Assembly (NCBI GenBank): GCA_049889915.1
Contig: JBMHCM010000004.1
Coordinates: 1-24,841, forward strand
Source of the DNA: UBA8337 sp049889915
Lineage (GTDB): Bacteria; Pseudomonadota; Alphaproteobacteria; RS24
DNA: 24,841 bases
Direction of reading: 5' to 3'
Shown in pieces: positions 8,264 to 15,296 of the stretch. The notes below the pieces were generated by a model. The model saw only the letters and a program-made list of their open reading frames with translations. It did no database searches and had not been told where the DNA came from. Numbering within the stretch: the first letter of the stretch is position 1; each line of letters starts with the position of its first letter. Both the position numbers and the translations under genes were made by a program.

Positions 8264-8724
8264 TAATCGCGATGATAAGGGTGTCCGGTCAAAATGGAAA
8301 TGCCCCGCCAAATTTGTTCGGCCAGCAAAACCCGGGCCAGCAGATGCGGCCAGGTCATCGGCCCTAAAGACAGCATCATATTGGCCCGTTGGCGCACCGC
8401 ATCCGACAGCCCGTCAGCCGCGCCAAGCACGAATACCAACTCGCCAATGCCGTCATCGCGCCACGCCCCCAGCTGTTGCGCGAAAGCCCGACTGCTCAGC
8501 TGTTTGCCTGTTTCGTCCAGCGCCACGACAAAAGCCTGCTGGCGATTGTCCAAAGCGGCAGCCAATTTTTCATTGGCCCCTTGCTGGTCTTTAATCTCAA
8601 TGAGCTGCGGCCCGTCTATGGCGATATTGCGCCCGGCCCCTGCAATGCGTTGGCCATAGGCCTCGTATAGCGCCGCCTCACCTTGGCCGCGCAATTGGCC
8701 GACCGCCAAAATGGCCAGTTTCAT
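8263..8724 (-). CDS. rlmH: 23S rRNA (pseudouridine1915-N3)-methyltransferase RlmH
   Basis: RlmH is a small SPOUT methyltransferase that methylates pseudouridine 1915 of 23S rRNA in assembled 70S ribosomes. The 153-residue protein starts MKLAILAVGQ, has the SAM-binding knot segment FVLGAADGLSD and the C-terminal HPYHRD motif that is diagnostic of the family. The length is normal. It begins 6 nt after the rsfS stop, the standard rsfS-rlmH pairing, and overlaps the next gene by one base. Confidence 0.97.
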   Translation of the reverse strand: MKLAILAVGQLRGQGEAALYEAYGQRIAGAGRNIAIDGPQLIEIKDQQGANEKLAAALDNRQQAFVVALDETGKQLSSRAFAQQLGAWRDDGIGELVFVLGAADGLSDAVRQRANMMLSLGPMTWPHLLARVLLAEQIWRGISILTGHPYHRD

Positions 8725-8730
8725 GAGGGG

Positions 8731-9156
8731 TTAGCCCCGTGATGGCGTGGTAGACGGCTCACGTGACGGCGTGTAAGCGACCGCTTTTGCTTCGGTGGCC
8801 CACATTTTTTCCAGCCCATAAAACTCGCGCACTTCGGCGCGGAAAATATGCACCACCACATCGCCGGCATCGACCAGCACCCAATCGCCGGTGCTTTGGC
8901 CTTCAATCTTCAAATCCTTGCGACCGGCTTCTTTCAGCTTGCGCAGCAAATGATCGGCCAGCGCGCCGACATGGCGTTGCGAGCGACCGGTGGCGACGAC
9001 CATAAAGTCGGCCAAGGCGGATTTACCGTCGAGATTGATAGATATAATGTCCTGCGCCAAATCATCATCGAGACTTGTCAGGACCAGTTGGTGAAGCGCG
9101 CCGTCATCAAGAGCGGGGCGTTTCGATTGTGCCTCTTTTGCTGTCGAGGTCTGCAA
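8731..9156 (-). CDS. rsfS: Ribosomal silencing factor RsfS
   Basis: RsfS binds ribosomal protein L14 and prevents joining of the subunits, saving energy in poor growth conditions. The family core is clear: LVLTSLDDDLAQDIISINL, ALADFMVVATGRSQRHVGALAD, and GDWVLVDAGDVVVHIF, followed by REFYGLEKMW. About 141 residues. No ATG exists upstream of the conserved core in this frame; the best start is TTG at 9156, with CTG at 9165 as a less likely choice behind an AAGGAA site. The C terminus has a short Ser/Pro/Thr tail. An 87-nt gap separates it from nadD. Confidence 0.94.
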   Translation of the reverse strand: MQTSTAKEAQSKRPALDDGALHQLVLTSLDDDLAQDIISINLDGKSALADFMVVATGRSQRHVGALADHLLRKLKEAGRKDLKIEGQSTGDWVLVDAGDVVVHIFRAEVREFYGLEKMWATEAKAVAYTPSREPSTTPSRG

Positions 9157-9217
9157 AGTGCTCAGAGTTCTTTCCTTGCTTGCATGTCACATATGTACCG
9201 AACGCCGATACATTTAC

Positions 9218-9247
9218 AGATTAGCCGATTTCACGGGGGCAATTCAA
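9218..9247 (-). promoter_or_regulatory. Possible sigma-70-like promoter for rsfS-rlmH
   Basis: On the - strand TTGAAT (9242-9247) and TAATCT (9218-9223) are separated by 18 nt, inside the largest gap of the block. The -35 box overlaps the last bases of nadD. Between this site and rsfS there is also a loose dyad ATGTA (9193-9197) and TACAT (9209-9213). Weak support; the block could equally be read through. Confidence 0.3.
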
Positions 9248-9870
9248 TGCTCGTTTTGCCGCCTTAGCGCCGAAGATGCAAGCGGTGATGTGACGCCCTC
9301 AAGCAGGCACCAAGCCGGCGCCTTACGAGACGCCAAAAGCGGCGCATCCTCGGCTGCCACACGATAGGCCGCAAAGCGTTGTGCCGCCTGGCTAAAGGCC
9401 GCCTTATGGCTGCTGCCGGGGCGTGGATAAACGGCCAGCGGCACGGTTTGCATCAGCGCCTCCCAGTTTCTCCAGCGATGCATGTGCTGCAAATTATCGC
9501 TGCCGATGAGCCAGATAAAACCCACATGCGGATAGAGCTGCTGCAAGGCGCGTACCGTATCAATGGCGTAATGGGTGCCGAGACGGGTTTCTTCATCGCT
9601 GACCAGAAAACGGGGATGCTGCGCCAGCCGCTCGGTCGCGACCAATCGGGTGGCCATTGTGCCCGGTTGATGGCTTTTCAGCGGGTTTTGCGGTGCCGGT
9701 AACCACCACACCTTATCGACTTGCAATTGCCGTAAAGCCGCCTCGGCCAGTAAACGATGACCGGCATGCGGCGGGTCAAAGCTGCCGCCAAATAGCGCAA
9801 TGGTCTGACCGGCTGTAAAATGCCGCCGTTTGATGAAACCGGGCAAGGGGGTAAGGCGGGCGCCGGACAT
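9244..9870 (-). CDS. nadD: Nicotinate-nucleotide adenylyltransferase
   Basis: NadD adenylates nicotinate mononucleotide to deamido-NAD in NAD biosynthesis. The 208-residue protein carries the nucleotidyltransferase signature GGSFDPPHAGH at residues 28-38 with the HxxH histidines 35 and 38, the WLIGSDNLQHMHRW segment typical of NadD, and a C-terminal SPLASSALRR in the place of the family ISSTxIR motif. There is an N-terminal extension of about 20 residues before the first strand. Its ATG lies 3 nt after the proA stop, so it is co-transcribed with proBA. Confidence 0.95.
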   Translation of the reverse strand: MSGARLTPLPGFIKRRHFTAGQTIALFGGSFDPPHAGHRLLAEAALRQLQVDKVWWLPAPQNPLKSHQPGTMATRLVATERLAQHPRFLVSDEETRLGTHYAIDTVRALQQLYPHVGFIWLIGSDNLQHMHRWRNWEALMQTVPLAVYPRPGSSHKAAFSQAAQRFAAYRVAAEDAPLLASRKAPAWCLLEGVTSPLASSALRRQNEH

Positions 9871-9873
9871 TTT

Positions 9874-11163
9874 TTATTTCGGGCGGGTTTGGCCGCTGCC
9901 GCGCACCGCATATTTAAAGCTGGTTAATTGCTCCAGCCCAACCGGCCCGCGCGCATGAAAACGCCCGGTGGCAATGCCGATCTCGGCGCCCATGCCAAAT
10001 TCGCCGCCATCGGCAAATTGGGTCGAGGCATTATGCATGACAATGGCACTGTCGACGCGGTTGAGAAAATCACCGGCCGCTTGCGCATCCGCCGTTACAA
10101 TGGCTTCCGTATGGCCGGAGCCATATTGCGTGATATGGCTTACCGCCTCATCGAGGCCGCTGACCGTTTTGACGGCGATAATCGCATCGAGATATTCTTC
10201 ATACCAATCCTGCTCTTCGGCGGCTGTTACTGCCGAATGGGCGGCTTGTGCCGCCGCATCGCCGCGCACCGCGCACCCGGCCTCTATCAGCGCGCTGATC
10301 AGCGGCGCCAAATGACTGTCGGCGCAGGCGGCATCGACCAGCAGGGTTTCGGCCGCCCCACAAATGCCGGTGCGGCGCATTTTGGCATTGAGGATAATCT
10401 CTTCGGCCATCGCCAAATCGGCTTTTTCATGCACATAGACGTGGCACACCCCGTCCAAATGGGCGAATACCGGCACGCGGGCTTCGTCTTGCACACGGCC
10501 GACCAAGCCTTTGCCGCCGCGCGGCACAATCACATCGAGATTGCCGTCCAGACCGGCCAGCATCATGCCGACGGCAGCGCGGTCCGGCGTGTCGACAATT
10601 TGCACACAATATTCGTCCAGACCGGCGGCCTTCAGCGCGCGGGCAAAGCAGCCATGAATCAGCCGGGCCGAATTTTGAATTTCCGATGAGCCGCGCAGGA
10701 TAACCGCATTGCCCGATTTCAGGCACAGGGCGGCGGCATCAGCCGTCACATTGGGGCGGCTTTCATAAATCACCCCAATAACGCCAAGCGGCACCCGCAC
10801 GCGGCTAATGTCCAGCCCGCTATCAACCTGCCAATTGGCCAGAACCGAGCCGACCGGATCGGGCAGGTCGATAATCGCTTCCAGGGCTTGCGCAATGCCT
10901 TCCAGGCGTCCGGCATCCAGCATGATGCGGTCAAGCCGGGCGGCGCCGACATTTTCGGCTTCGGCCAGCGCCAAATCTTTCTGATTGGCGGCAATGATAT
11001 TATCGGCATCGGCGCGCAACTCATTGGCGGCGTTTTGCAGCGCGGCGTTTTTTTGCGCCGTTTCTGCCGTCGTCAAGGCGCGGGCCGCCGCTTTGGCGCG
11101 CACGCCTAATTGCGCCATCATGGCGGTCAAATCAAGGTCTGAAGCAGCGGCTTGCTTATCCAT
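9874..11163 (-). CDS. proA: Gamma-glutamyl phosphate reductase
   Basis: ProA reduces gamma-glutamyl phosphate with NADPH to glutamate semialdehyde, the second step of proline synthesis. The 429 residues show the aldehyde-dehydrogenase fold with PLGVIGVIYESRPNVT (about 125-140), GNAVILRGSSE, and the catalytic Cys268 in RTGICGAAETLLVD, then the HTEAIVT and FGMGAEIGIATGRFHARGPV blocks. Of three consecutive ATG codons (11169, 11166, 11163) the third is best: GGAG at 11170-11173 lies 6 nt upstream. This gives an 8-nt overlap with proB. A longer frame to 11271 runs inside proB and has no homology. Confidence 0.97.
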   Translation of the reverse strand: MDKQAAASDLDLTAMMAQLGVRAKAAARALTTAETAQKNAALQNAANELRADADNIIAANQKDLALAEAENVGAARLDRIMLDAGRLEGIAQALEAIIDLPDPVGSVLANWQVDSGLDISRVRVPLGVIGVIYESRPNVTADAAALCLKSGNAVILRGSSEIQNSARLIHGCFARALKAAGLDEYCVQIVDTPDRAAVGMMLAGLDGNLDVIVPRGGKGLVGRVQDEARVPVFAHLDGVCHVYVHEKADLAMAEEIILNAKMRRTGICGAAETLLVDAACADSHLAPLISALIEAGCAVRGDAAAQAAHSAVTAAEEQDWYEEYLDAIIAVKTVSGLDEAVSHITQYGSGHTEAIVTADAQAAGDFLNRVDSAIVMHNASTQFADGGEFGMGAEIGIATGRFHARGPVGLEQLTSFKYAVRGSGQTRPK

Positions 11164-12292
11164 CATCATCTCCGTTTTTGTCTTGCGCCAACACCATATC
11201 ATCGCGGTGCACCAATTCGCTGCGGCCGGTAAATTCGGCCATGGCGGCAAGGCTTTGTGTGTCTTTGCCAATCATATGCTGCGCATCCTGACTTGCATAG
11301 GCGCAAAGCCCACGACCGATTTCGTCGCCGTCAGGGCCACGCAAAATAATGCAATCGCCGCGCTCAAACCGGCCGTCAATGGCGGTGATGCCGACCGGCA
11401 AAAGCGATTTGCCGCGGTGCAGCGCGGCCACGGCACCGGCATCGACTTGCACGCTGCCGCTTGGTTGCAATGTGCCGGCAATCCAATTTTTGCGCGCCGT
11501 CAGTGGATTGGCATGTGCCTTAAACCAGCTGGCGCGGGCGCCGTTTTTCAGGGCGGCCAATGGATGGGCGGTGCGGCCATCGGCCAGCACCATATGGCAG
11601 CCGGCACTTTGGGCAATCTCGGCCGCCTGCAATTTGGTCACCATACCGCCGGAGCCGTGTTGCGATCCGCTGCCGCCGGCCATGGCGATAATGTCCTCAG
11701 TGATGGCATCAATTTGGGGCAGAAATTCTGCCGCCGCATCGGTTTGCGGGTCGGCCGTATACAGCCCGTCAATATCTGACAGCAACAATAAGCAATCGGC
11801 CGAGCTCATGGCCGCCACCCGCGCCGCCAAGCGATCATTATCGCCATAGCGCAGCTCTTGTGTCGCCACCGTATCATTTTCATTGATAATCGGTATGACG
11901 CCGAAATCGAGCAGCGCCGTCACTGTCTGGCGCGCATTGAGATAGCGGCGCCTTTGCTCCGTATCTTCCGGCGTCAGCAAAATTTGCGCCGTTTGCAAGC
12001 CCTTGGCGGCCAGCGCTTCTTGCCAGCCGCGCAATAGGGCAATCTGACCGGCCGCGGCGGCTGCTTGCTTTTGCGCCAAGCTCAAGCCGGCCCGGTCGAT
12101 GCCCAAAGCGGCACACCCCAAAGATACGGCACCCGATGTTACCAAGATAAGTTTTTGCCCGGCGGCTTGGGCGGCTGCCAAATCGGTCGCCAAGGCGTCC
12201 AGCCATGCGCTATCGAGCCGGTTGTCTTTGACCAGCAAAGACGATCCGACTTTGATAACCAGACAATCGGCTTGCTCAATAATATACGCCAT
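11156..12292 (-). CDS. proB: Glutamate 5-kinase
   Basis: ProB phosphorylates glutamate in the first, normally proline-inhibited, step of proline synthesis. The 378-residue protein has an amino-acid kinase domain (about 1-260) with CLVIKVGSSLLV, LVTSGAVSLG, VIPIINENDTVAT and GSGSQHGSGGMVTKLQAA, and a C-terminal PUA domain (about 280-360) containing GRGLCAYASQDAQHMIG. Size and domain layout are standard. It starts 11 nt after the obg stop and overlaps proA, whose ribosome-binding site is inside the proB 3' end. Confidence 0.97.
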   Translation of the reverse strand: MAYIIEQADCLVIKVGSSLLVKDNRLDSAWLDALATDLAAAQAAGQKLILVTSGAVSLGCAALGIDRAGLSLAQKQAAAAAGQIALLRGWQEALAAKGLQTAQILLTPEDTEQRRRYLNARQTVTALLDFGVIPIINENDTVATQELRYGDNDRLAARVAAMSSADCLLLLSDIDGLYTADPQTDAAAEFLPQIDAITEDIIAMAGGSGSQHGSGGMVTKLQAAEIAQSAGCHMVLADGRTAHPLAALKNGARASWFKAHANPLTARKNWIAGTLQPSGSVQVDAGAVAALHRGKSLLPVGITAIDGRFERGDCIILRGPDGDEIGRGLCAYASQDAQHMIGKDTQSLAAMAEFTGRSELVHRDDMVLAQDKNGDDDG

Positions 12293-12303
12293 GAGCCGTC
12301 CCC

Positions 12304-13377
12304 TTAGCTGTTTTCTGCGCTGGGGGCCAGTGGGTGCCAGCCGGCCTCGGTGACGGCATTTTGCGCCGCCTCATGGTCGGCCGCATCAATCAGGTCAAGC
12401 AGCCCGTCATACAGCACTTGCAGCCCGTCTCCGGCGACCGATGAGATGTGCAAAATCGGCCCCTTGACCAGACTGTGCAATTGTTTTTCTTGCTCGGCCA
12501 CCAATTCGGGCGTCAGCGCATCGCATTTGGTCAGCGCCAGCAATTCCGGCTTTTGCGCCAGCCCATCATCATAGGCCGCCAGTTCGCTGCGAATGGTTTG
12601 ATAAGCACCGGCCAAATCATCTTGCGTCACATCAATGAGATGCAGCAGCGCGGCACACCGTTCAACATGGCCGAGAAAGCGATGGCCGAGACCGGCTCCG
12701 TCTGAGGCACCGGCAATCAGACCGGGAATATCGGCCATGACAAATTCGCGCCCGGTCTTGCGTTGCGGCGGGCCGACAACCCCCAAATTGGGGTGCAATG
12801 TGGTGAACGGATAATCGGCGATTTTCGGCCGTGCGCGGCTGACGCTCGACAAAAGGGTCGATTTGCCGGCATTGGGCAGCCCGACCAAGCCGATATCGGC
12901 AATCAGTTTGAGGCGCAACCAAATCCAAGCTTCGCGGCCTTCTTGGCCGGGATTGGCATGGCGCGGCGCTTGGTTGACCGGACCTTTAAAGCGGGCATTG
13001 CCGAAGCCGCCATTGCCGCCCTTGGCCAGCACCACGCGCTGGCCGATTTCGGTCAAATCGGCCAATAGGGTTTCATTGTCTTCGGCAAAAATTTGCGTGC
13101 CGACCGGTACCCGTAAATATTTATCATCGCCATCGCGGCCGGAGCGGTGACTGCCCATGCCGTGCACACCGGTTCCGGCCTTGAAATGTTGCTGGTAACG
13201 ATAATCAATCAGCGTGTTCAGCCCATCGACGCATTCGGCAACCACATTGCCGCCACTGCCGCCATCGCCGCCATCGGGGCCGCCAAATTCGACATATTTT
13301 TCGCGCCGAAAGGATACGCAGCCGCCGCCGCCATCGCCGGAGCGAATATAGACTTTTGCTTGGTCGAGAAATTTCAT
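12304..13377 (-). CDS. obg: GTPase ObgE/CgtA
   Basis: Obg is an essential ribosome-associated GTPase active in 50S assembly and in stress and cell-cycle control. The 357 residues hold the glycine-rich Obg fold (about 1-158, SGDGGGGCVSFRREKYVE and GGPDGGDGGSGG) and the G domain with P-loop GLPNAGKST at 166-174, switch YPFTTLHPNLGVV, DIPGLI, and TKCD. The C-terminal extension is short and poorly conserved, ending in LAPSAENS. A GAGG site lies 9 nt before the ATG. A terminator stands between rpmA and obg, so obg may be transcribed by read-through or from a weak promoter I could not define. Confidence 0.97.
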   Translation of the reverse strand: MKFLDQAKVYIRSGDGGGGCVSFRREKYVEFGGPDGGDGGSGGNVVAECVDGLNTLIDYRYQQHFKAGTGVHGMGSHRSGRDGDDKYLRVPVGTQIFAEDNETLLADLTEIGQRVVLAKGGNGGFGNARFKGPVNQAPRHANPGQEGREAWIWLRLKLIADIGLVGLPNAGKSTLLSSVSRARPKIADYPFTTLHPNLGVVGPPQRKTGREFVMADIPGLIAGASDGAGLGHRFLGHVERCAALLHLIDVTQDDLAGAYQTIRSELAAYDDGLAQKPELLALTKCDALTPELVAEQEKQLHSLVKGPILHISSVAGDGLQVLYDGLLDLIDAADHEAAQNAVTEAGWHPLAPSAENS

Positions 13378-13414
13378 CTAACCGTCCTCGGCATTGACCC
13401 TAACCGCATTTGGG

Positions 13415-13453
13415 CAAAAGAAAAAGGGAGCGGCCGTGCAGCCGTCTCCCTTT
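13415..13453 (-). terminator. Rho-independent terminator after rpmA
   Basis: On the - strand AAAGGGAG-A-CGGC (13453-13441) pairs with GCCG-CTCCCTTT (13434-13423) across a 6-nt loop with one bulged base, followed by a T-rich tract TTCTTTT that ends near 13415. It lies in the 111-nt gap between rpmA and obg and would end the rplU-rpmA transcript, wholly or partly. Confidence 0.85.
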
Positions 13454-13488
13454 GCCTTCGGCCTTTATCAGGCCTAATCCGTCAGGCC

Positions 13489-13758
13489 TTATTCAGCAGC
13501 TTCTGCCAGCGGGGTCACTGAGACCACGGTGCGGCTGCCGCGTGCTTCTTTAAAGCTGACATGGCCTTCGACCACGGCGAAAATCGTGTGGTCTTTGCCC
13601 ATGCCGACATTATCGCCCGGGTGCCATTTGGTGCCGCGCTGACGAATAATAATATTGCCCGGAATAACGTGCTCGCCGCCAAATTTCTTGACGCCAAGAC
13701 GGCGACCTACGGAGTCGCGACCGTTACGGGATGAACCGCCTGCCTTCTTATGAGCCAT
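13489..13758 (-). CDS. rpmA: 50S ribosomal protein L27
   Basis: L27 reaches the peptidyl-transferase centre of the 50S subunit with its N-terminal tail. The 89-residue protein has the family opening AHKKAGGSSRNGRDSVGRRL and the core GGEHVIPGNIIIRQRGTKWH, GMGKDHTIFAVVEG. There is no cleavable N-terminal extension of the kind seen in Firmicutes. The ribosome-binding site GAGGAG is formed by the last two Glu codons of rplU; 5 nt separate the genes. Confidence 0.98.
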   Translation of the reverse strand: MAHKKAGGSSRNGRDSVGRRLGVKKFGGEHVIPGNIIIRQRGTKWHPGDNVGMGKDHTIFAVVEGHVSFKEARGSRTVVSVTPLAEAAE

Positions 13759-13763
13759 TTATC

Positions 13764-14144
13764 TTACTCCTCGCTTGCCGCGCCATCATCGGCGGCTTCA
13801 GCTTTCGGCGCTGCCTTTTTGGCAGCCGCTTTGGCTGAAATATCGGTGATTTTTAACACCGTCTCGTGCTGACGATGTCCTTTATTGCGGTGATAGTTTT
13901 TCCGACGACGGAATTTAATCACTGAAATTTTATCGGCCCGTGCTTGATTGACCACTTCAGCGGTCACGCTGGCGCCACTGACCAAAGGTTCGCCGATTTT
14001 CGGTTCTTTGCCGGCTTCGCCGAGCATCAGAACTTCGTCGAATTTCACTTTGTCACCGGCTTTACCGTCCAGTTTTTCAACGGCAATCATATCGTCTTTG
14101 CTGACGCGATATTGTTTGCCGCCGGTGCGAATTACTGCATACAT
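13764..14144 (-). CDS. rplU: 50S ribosomal protein L21
   Basis: L21 binds 23S rRNA in the large subunit. The 126-residue product starts MYAVIRTGGKQYRVSKDD and contains KISVIKFRRRKNYHRNKGHRQ and TVLKITDI, the L21 core of about 100 residues. A C-terminal Ala/Lys then Ala/Asp/Glu-rich tail of some 25 residues follows; such tails are seen in Alphaproteobacteria. It is the first gene of the rplU-rpmA pair, has a recognisable promoter, and a 5' leader of about 65 nt with a hairpin. Confidence 0.98.
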   Translation of the reverse strand: MYAVIRTGGKQYRVSKDDMIAVEKLDGKAGDKVKFDEVLMLGEAGKEPKIGEPLVSGASVTAEVVNQARADKISVIKFRRRKNYHRNKGHRQHETVLKITDISAKAAAKKAAPKAEAADDGAASEE

Positions 14145-14183
14145 GGTTCAAATCCCAAAAAGGCGTTTATCCAATAAATGAGG

Positions 14184-14201
14184 CCGGAAGCGCGATTCCG
14201 G
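14184..14201 (-). other. Leader hairpin in the rplU 5' untranslated region
   Basis: A perfect 6-bp stem, CCGGAA/TTCCGG with a 6-nt loop, lies about 40 nt upstream of the rplU start and just inside the predicted transcript. Ribosomal protein operons often have autoregulatory leaders, but I cannot assign this one to a known class. Confidence 0.45.
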
Positions 14202-14214
14202 TCATTGAGCGGCG

Positions 14215-14242
14215 AATATACAAGGCAAATGGGTGAAGTCAA
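14215..14242 (-). promoter_or_regulatory. Sigma-70-type promoter of rplU-rpmA
   Basis: On the - strand TTGACT (14237-14242) and TATATT (14215-14220) are spaced by 16 nt; both match the consensus at five of six positions. Transcription would begin near 14208, giving a leader of about 64 nt. Confidence 0.7.
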
Positions 14243-14290
14243 GTGCTAAAGGGCGGGTTTTCCATGCAGGTGCACAGGCTATCGCCCATA

Positions 14291-14310
14291 ACTACAAAAA
14301 TATTTGTAGT
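14291..14310. promoter_or_regulatory. Candidate operator: perfect dyad upstream of cysD
   Basis: ACTACAAA and TTTGTAGT form a perfect inverted repeat with an AATA centre, inside an AT-rich stretch (about 14288-14345) that is unlike the surrounding DNA and probably holds the cysD promoter. The half-site CTACA/TGTAG recurs at 14348-14363. The symmetrical shape suggests a dimeric regulator of sulfur assimilation; which one cannot be told from sequence. Confidence 0.5.
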
Positions 14311-14347
14311 ATAAAAATAAATACATTGAAATAATGTTTTTTATGGT

Positions 14348-14363
14348 CTACACGCTGCTGTAG
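14348..14363. promoter_or_regulatory. Second CTACA/TGTAG dyad upstream of cysD
   Basis: CTACA (14348-14352) and TGTAG (14359-14363) flank a 6-nt centre. The half-sites equal those of the dyad at 14291-14310, and the two centres are 55 bp apart, close to five helical turns. It lies 33 bp before the cysD ATG, so it may be in the leader of the transcript. Confidence 0.4.
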
Positions 14364-14396
14364 AAAGCGGCATAAAGCGGCGACTGAGGAGTGTTT

Positions 14397-15296
14397 ATGG
14401 CTGATTTGACCCATTTGCAGCGTTTGGAAGCGGAAAGCATTCACATTATGCGCGAAGTTGTGGCGCAGGCGGAAAAGCCGGTCATGCTGTATTCCATCGG
14501 TAAAGACAGCGCTGCCATGCTGCATGTTGCCAAAAAAGCTTTTTTCCCGTCACCGCCGCCTTTCCCTCTCTTGCATGTCGATACCACTTGGAAGTTTCAA
14601 GACATGTATCGGTTGCGCGAAAAAGCGGCCCGCGAGGCGGGTATGGAATTGCTGGTGCATAAAAATCCGGAAGCCGAAGAAAAAGGCATTAACCCGTTTG
14701 ACCACGGGCCGCTGCACACGGATATGTGGAAGACCCAAGGGCTGAAGCAGGCTTTGGATAAATATGGCTTTGATGCGGCTTTTGGCGGGGCGCGCCGCGA
14801 TGAAGAAAAATCGCGCGCCAAAGAGCGGGTGTTTTCTTTCCGCTCGGCCAGCCATCGCTGGGACCCGAAAAACCAACGGCCGGAATTGTGGAACCATTAC
14901 AACGCCAATAAGGCACCGGGCGAAAGCATTCGGGTGTTTCCGATGTCGAACTGGACCGAGCTGGATATTTGGCAATATATCCAATTGGAGAATATCGAGA
15001 TTGTGCCTCTTTATTTCGCCGCCAAACGGCCGACCGTTGAGCGCGACGGCATGCTGCTCATGGTCGATGATGAGCGGTTTCCGCTGCGCGACGGCGAGAC
15101 GCAGGAAATGCGGTCCATTCGTTTCCGCACGCTGGGCTGCTATCCGCTGACCGGTGCGGTGGAAAGCGAAGCTGCCACCCTGTCGGAAGTGATTCAAGAA
15201 ATGCTGTTGACCACAACCTCCGAACGGCAAGGCCGCGCCATCGACCATGATGCCAGCGCCTCCATGGAGAAGAAAAAGCAAGAAGGATATTTCTAA
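14397..15296 (+). CDS. cysD: Sulfate adenylyltransferase subunit 2
   Basis: CysD is the ATP-pyrophosphatase-type subunit that makes adenosine 5'-phosphosulfate from ATP and sulfate, working with the GTPase CysN. The 299 residues show the PP-loop SIGKDSAAMLHVA, HVDTTWKFQDMY, FGGARRDEEKSRAKERVFSFR, and the C-terminal FRTLGCYPLTGAVES and EKKKQEGYF, all typical. The ATG at 14397 was chosen over an in-frame GTG at 14391 because GAGGAG (14386-14391) stands 5 nt before it. The stop overlaps the cysNC start by one base (TAATG). It is the first gene of a sulfate-activation operon. Confidence 0.98.
   Translation: MADLTHLQRLEAESIHIMREVVAQAEKPVMLYSIGKDSAAMLHVAKKAFFPSPPPFPLLHVDTTWKFQDMYRLREKAAREAGMELLVHKNPEAEEKGINPFDHGPLHTDMWKTQGLKQALDKYGFDAAFGGARRDEEKSRAKERVFSFRSASHRWDPKNQRPELWNHYNANKAPGESIRVFPMSNWTELDIWQYIQLENIEIVPLYFAAKRPTVERDGMLLMVDDERFPLRDGETQEMRSIRFRTLGCYPLTGAVESEAATLSEVIQEMLLTTTSERQGRAIDHDASASMEKKKQEGYF

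Noticed and set aside
7425..8594. Long open frame of 389 codons on the + strand opposite envC-like and rlmH
   Set aside because: Composition is biased to Ser, Ala, Arg and Cys as expected for an antisense frame of GC-rich coding DNA; no known domain, and the opposite strand has two well-supported genes.
11164..11271. 36-codon N-terminal extension of proA
   Set aside because: It lies inside proB in another frame, has no homology, and GGAG at 11170-11173 fits the ATG at 11163.
13454..13488. Repeated TCAGGCC units downstream of rpmA as a possible repeat element
   Set aside because: Only two imperfect copies next to the terminator; too few to support a repeat family.
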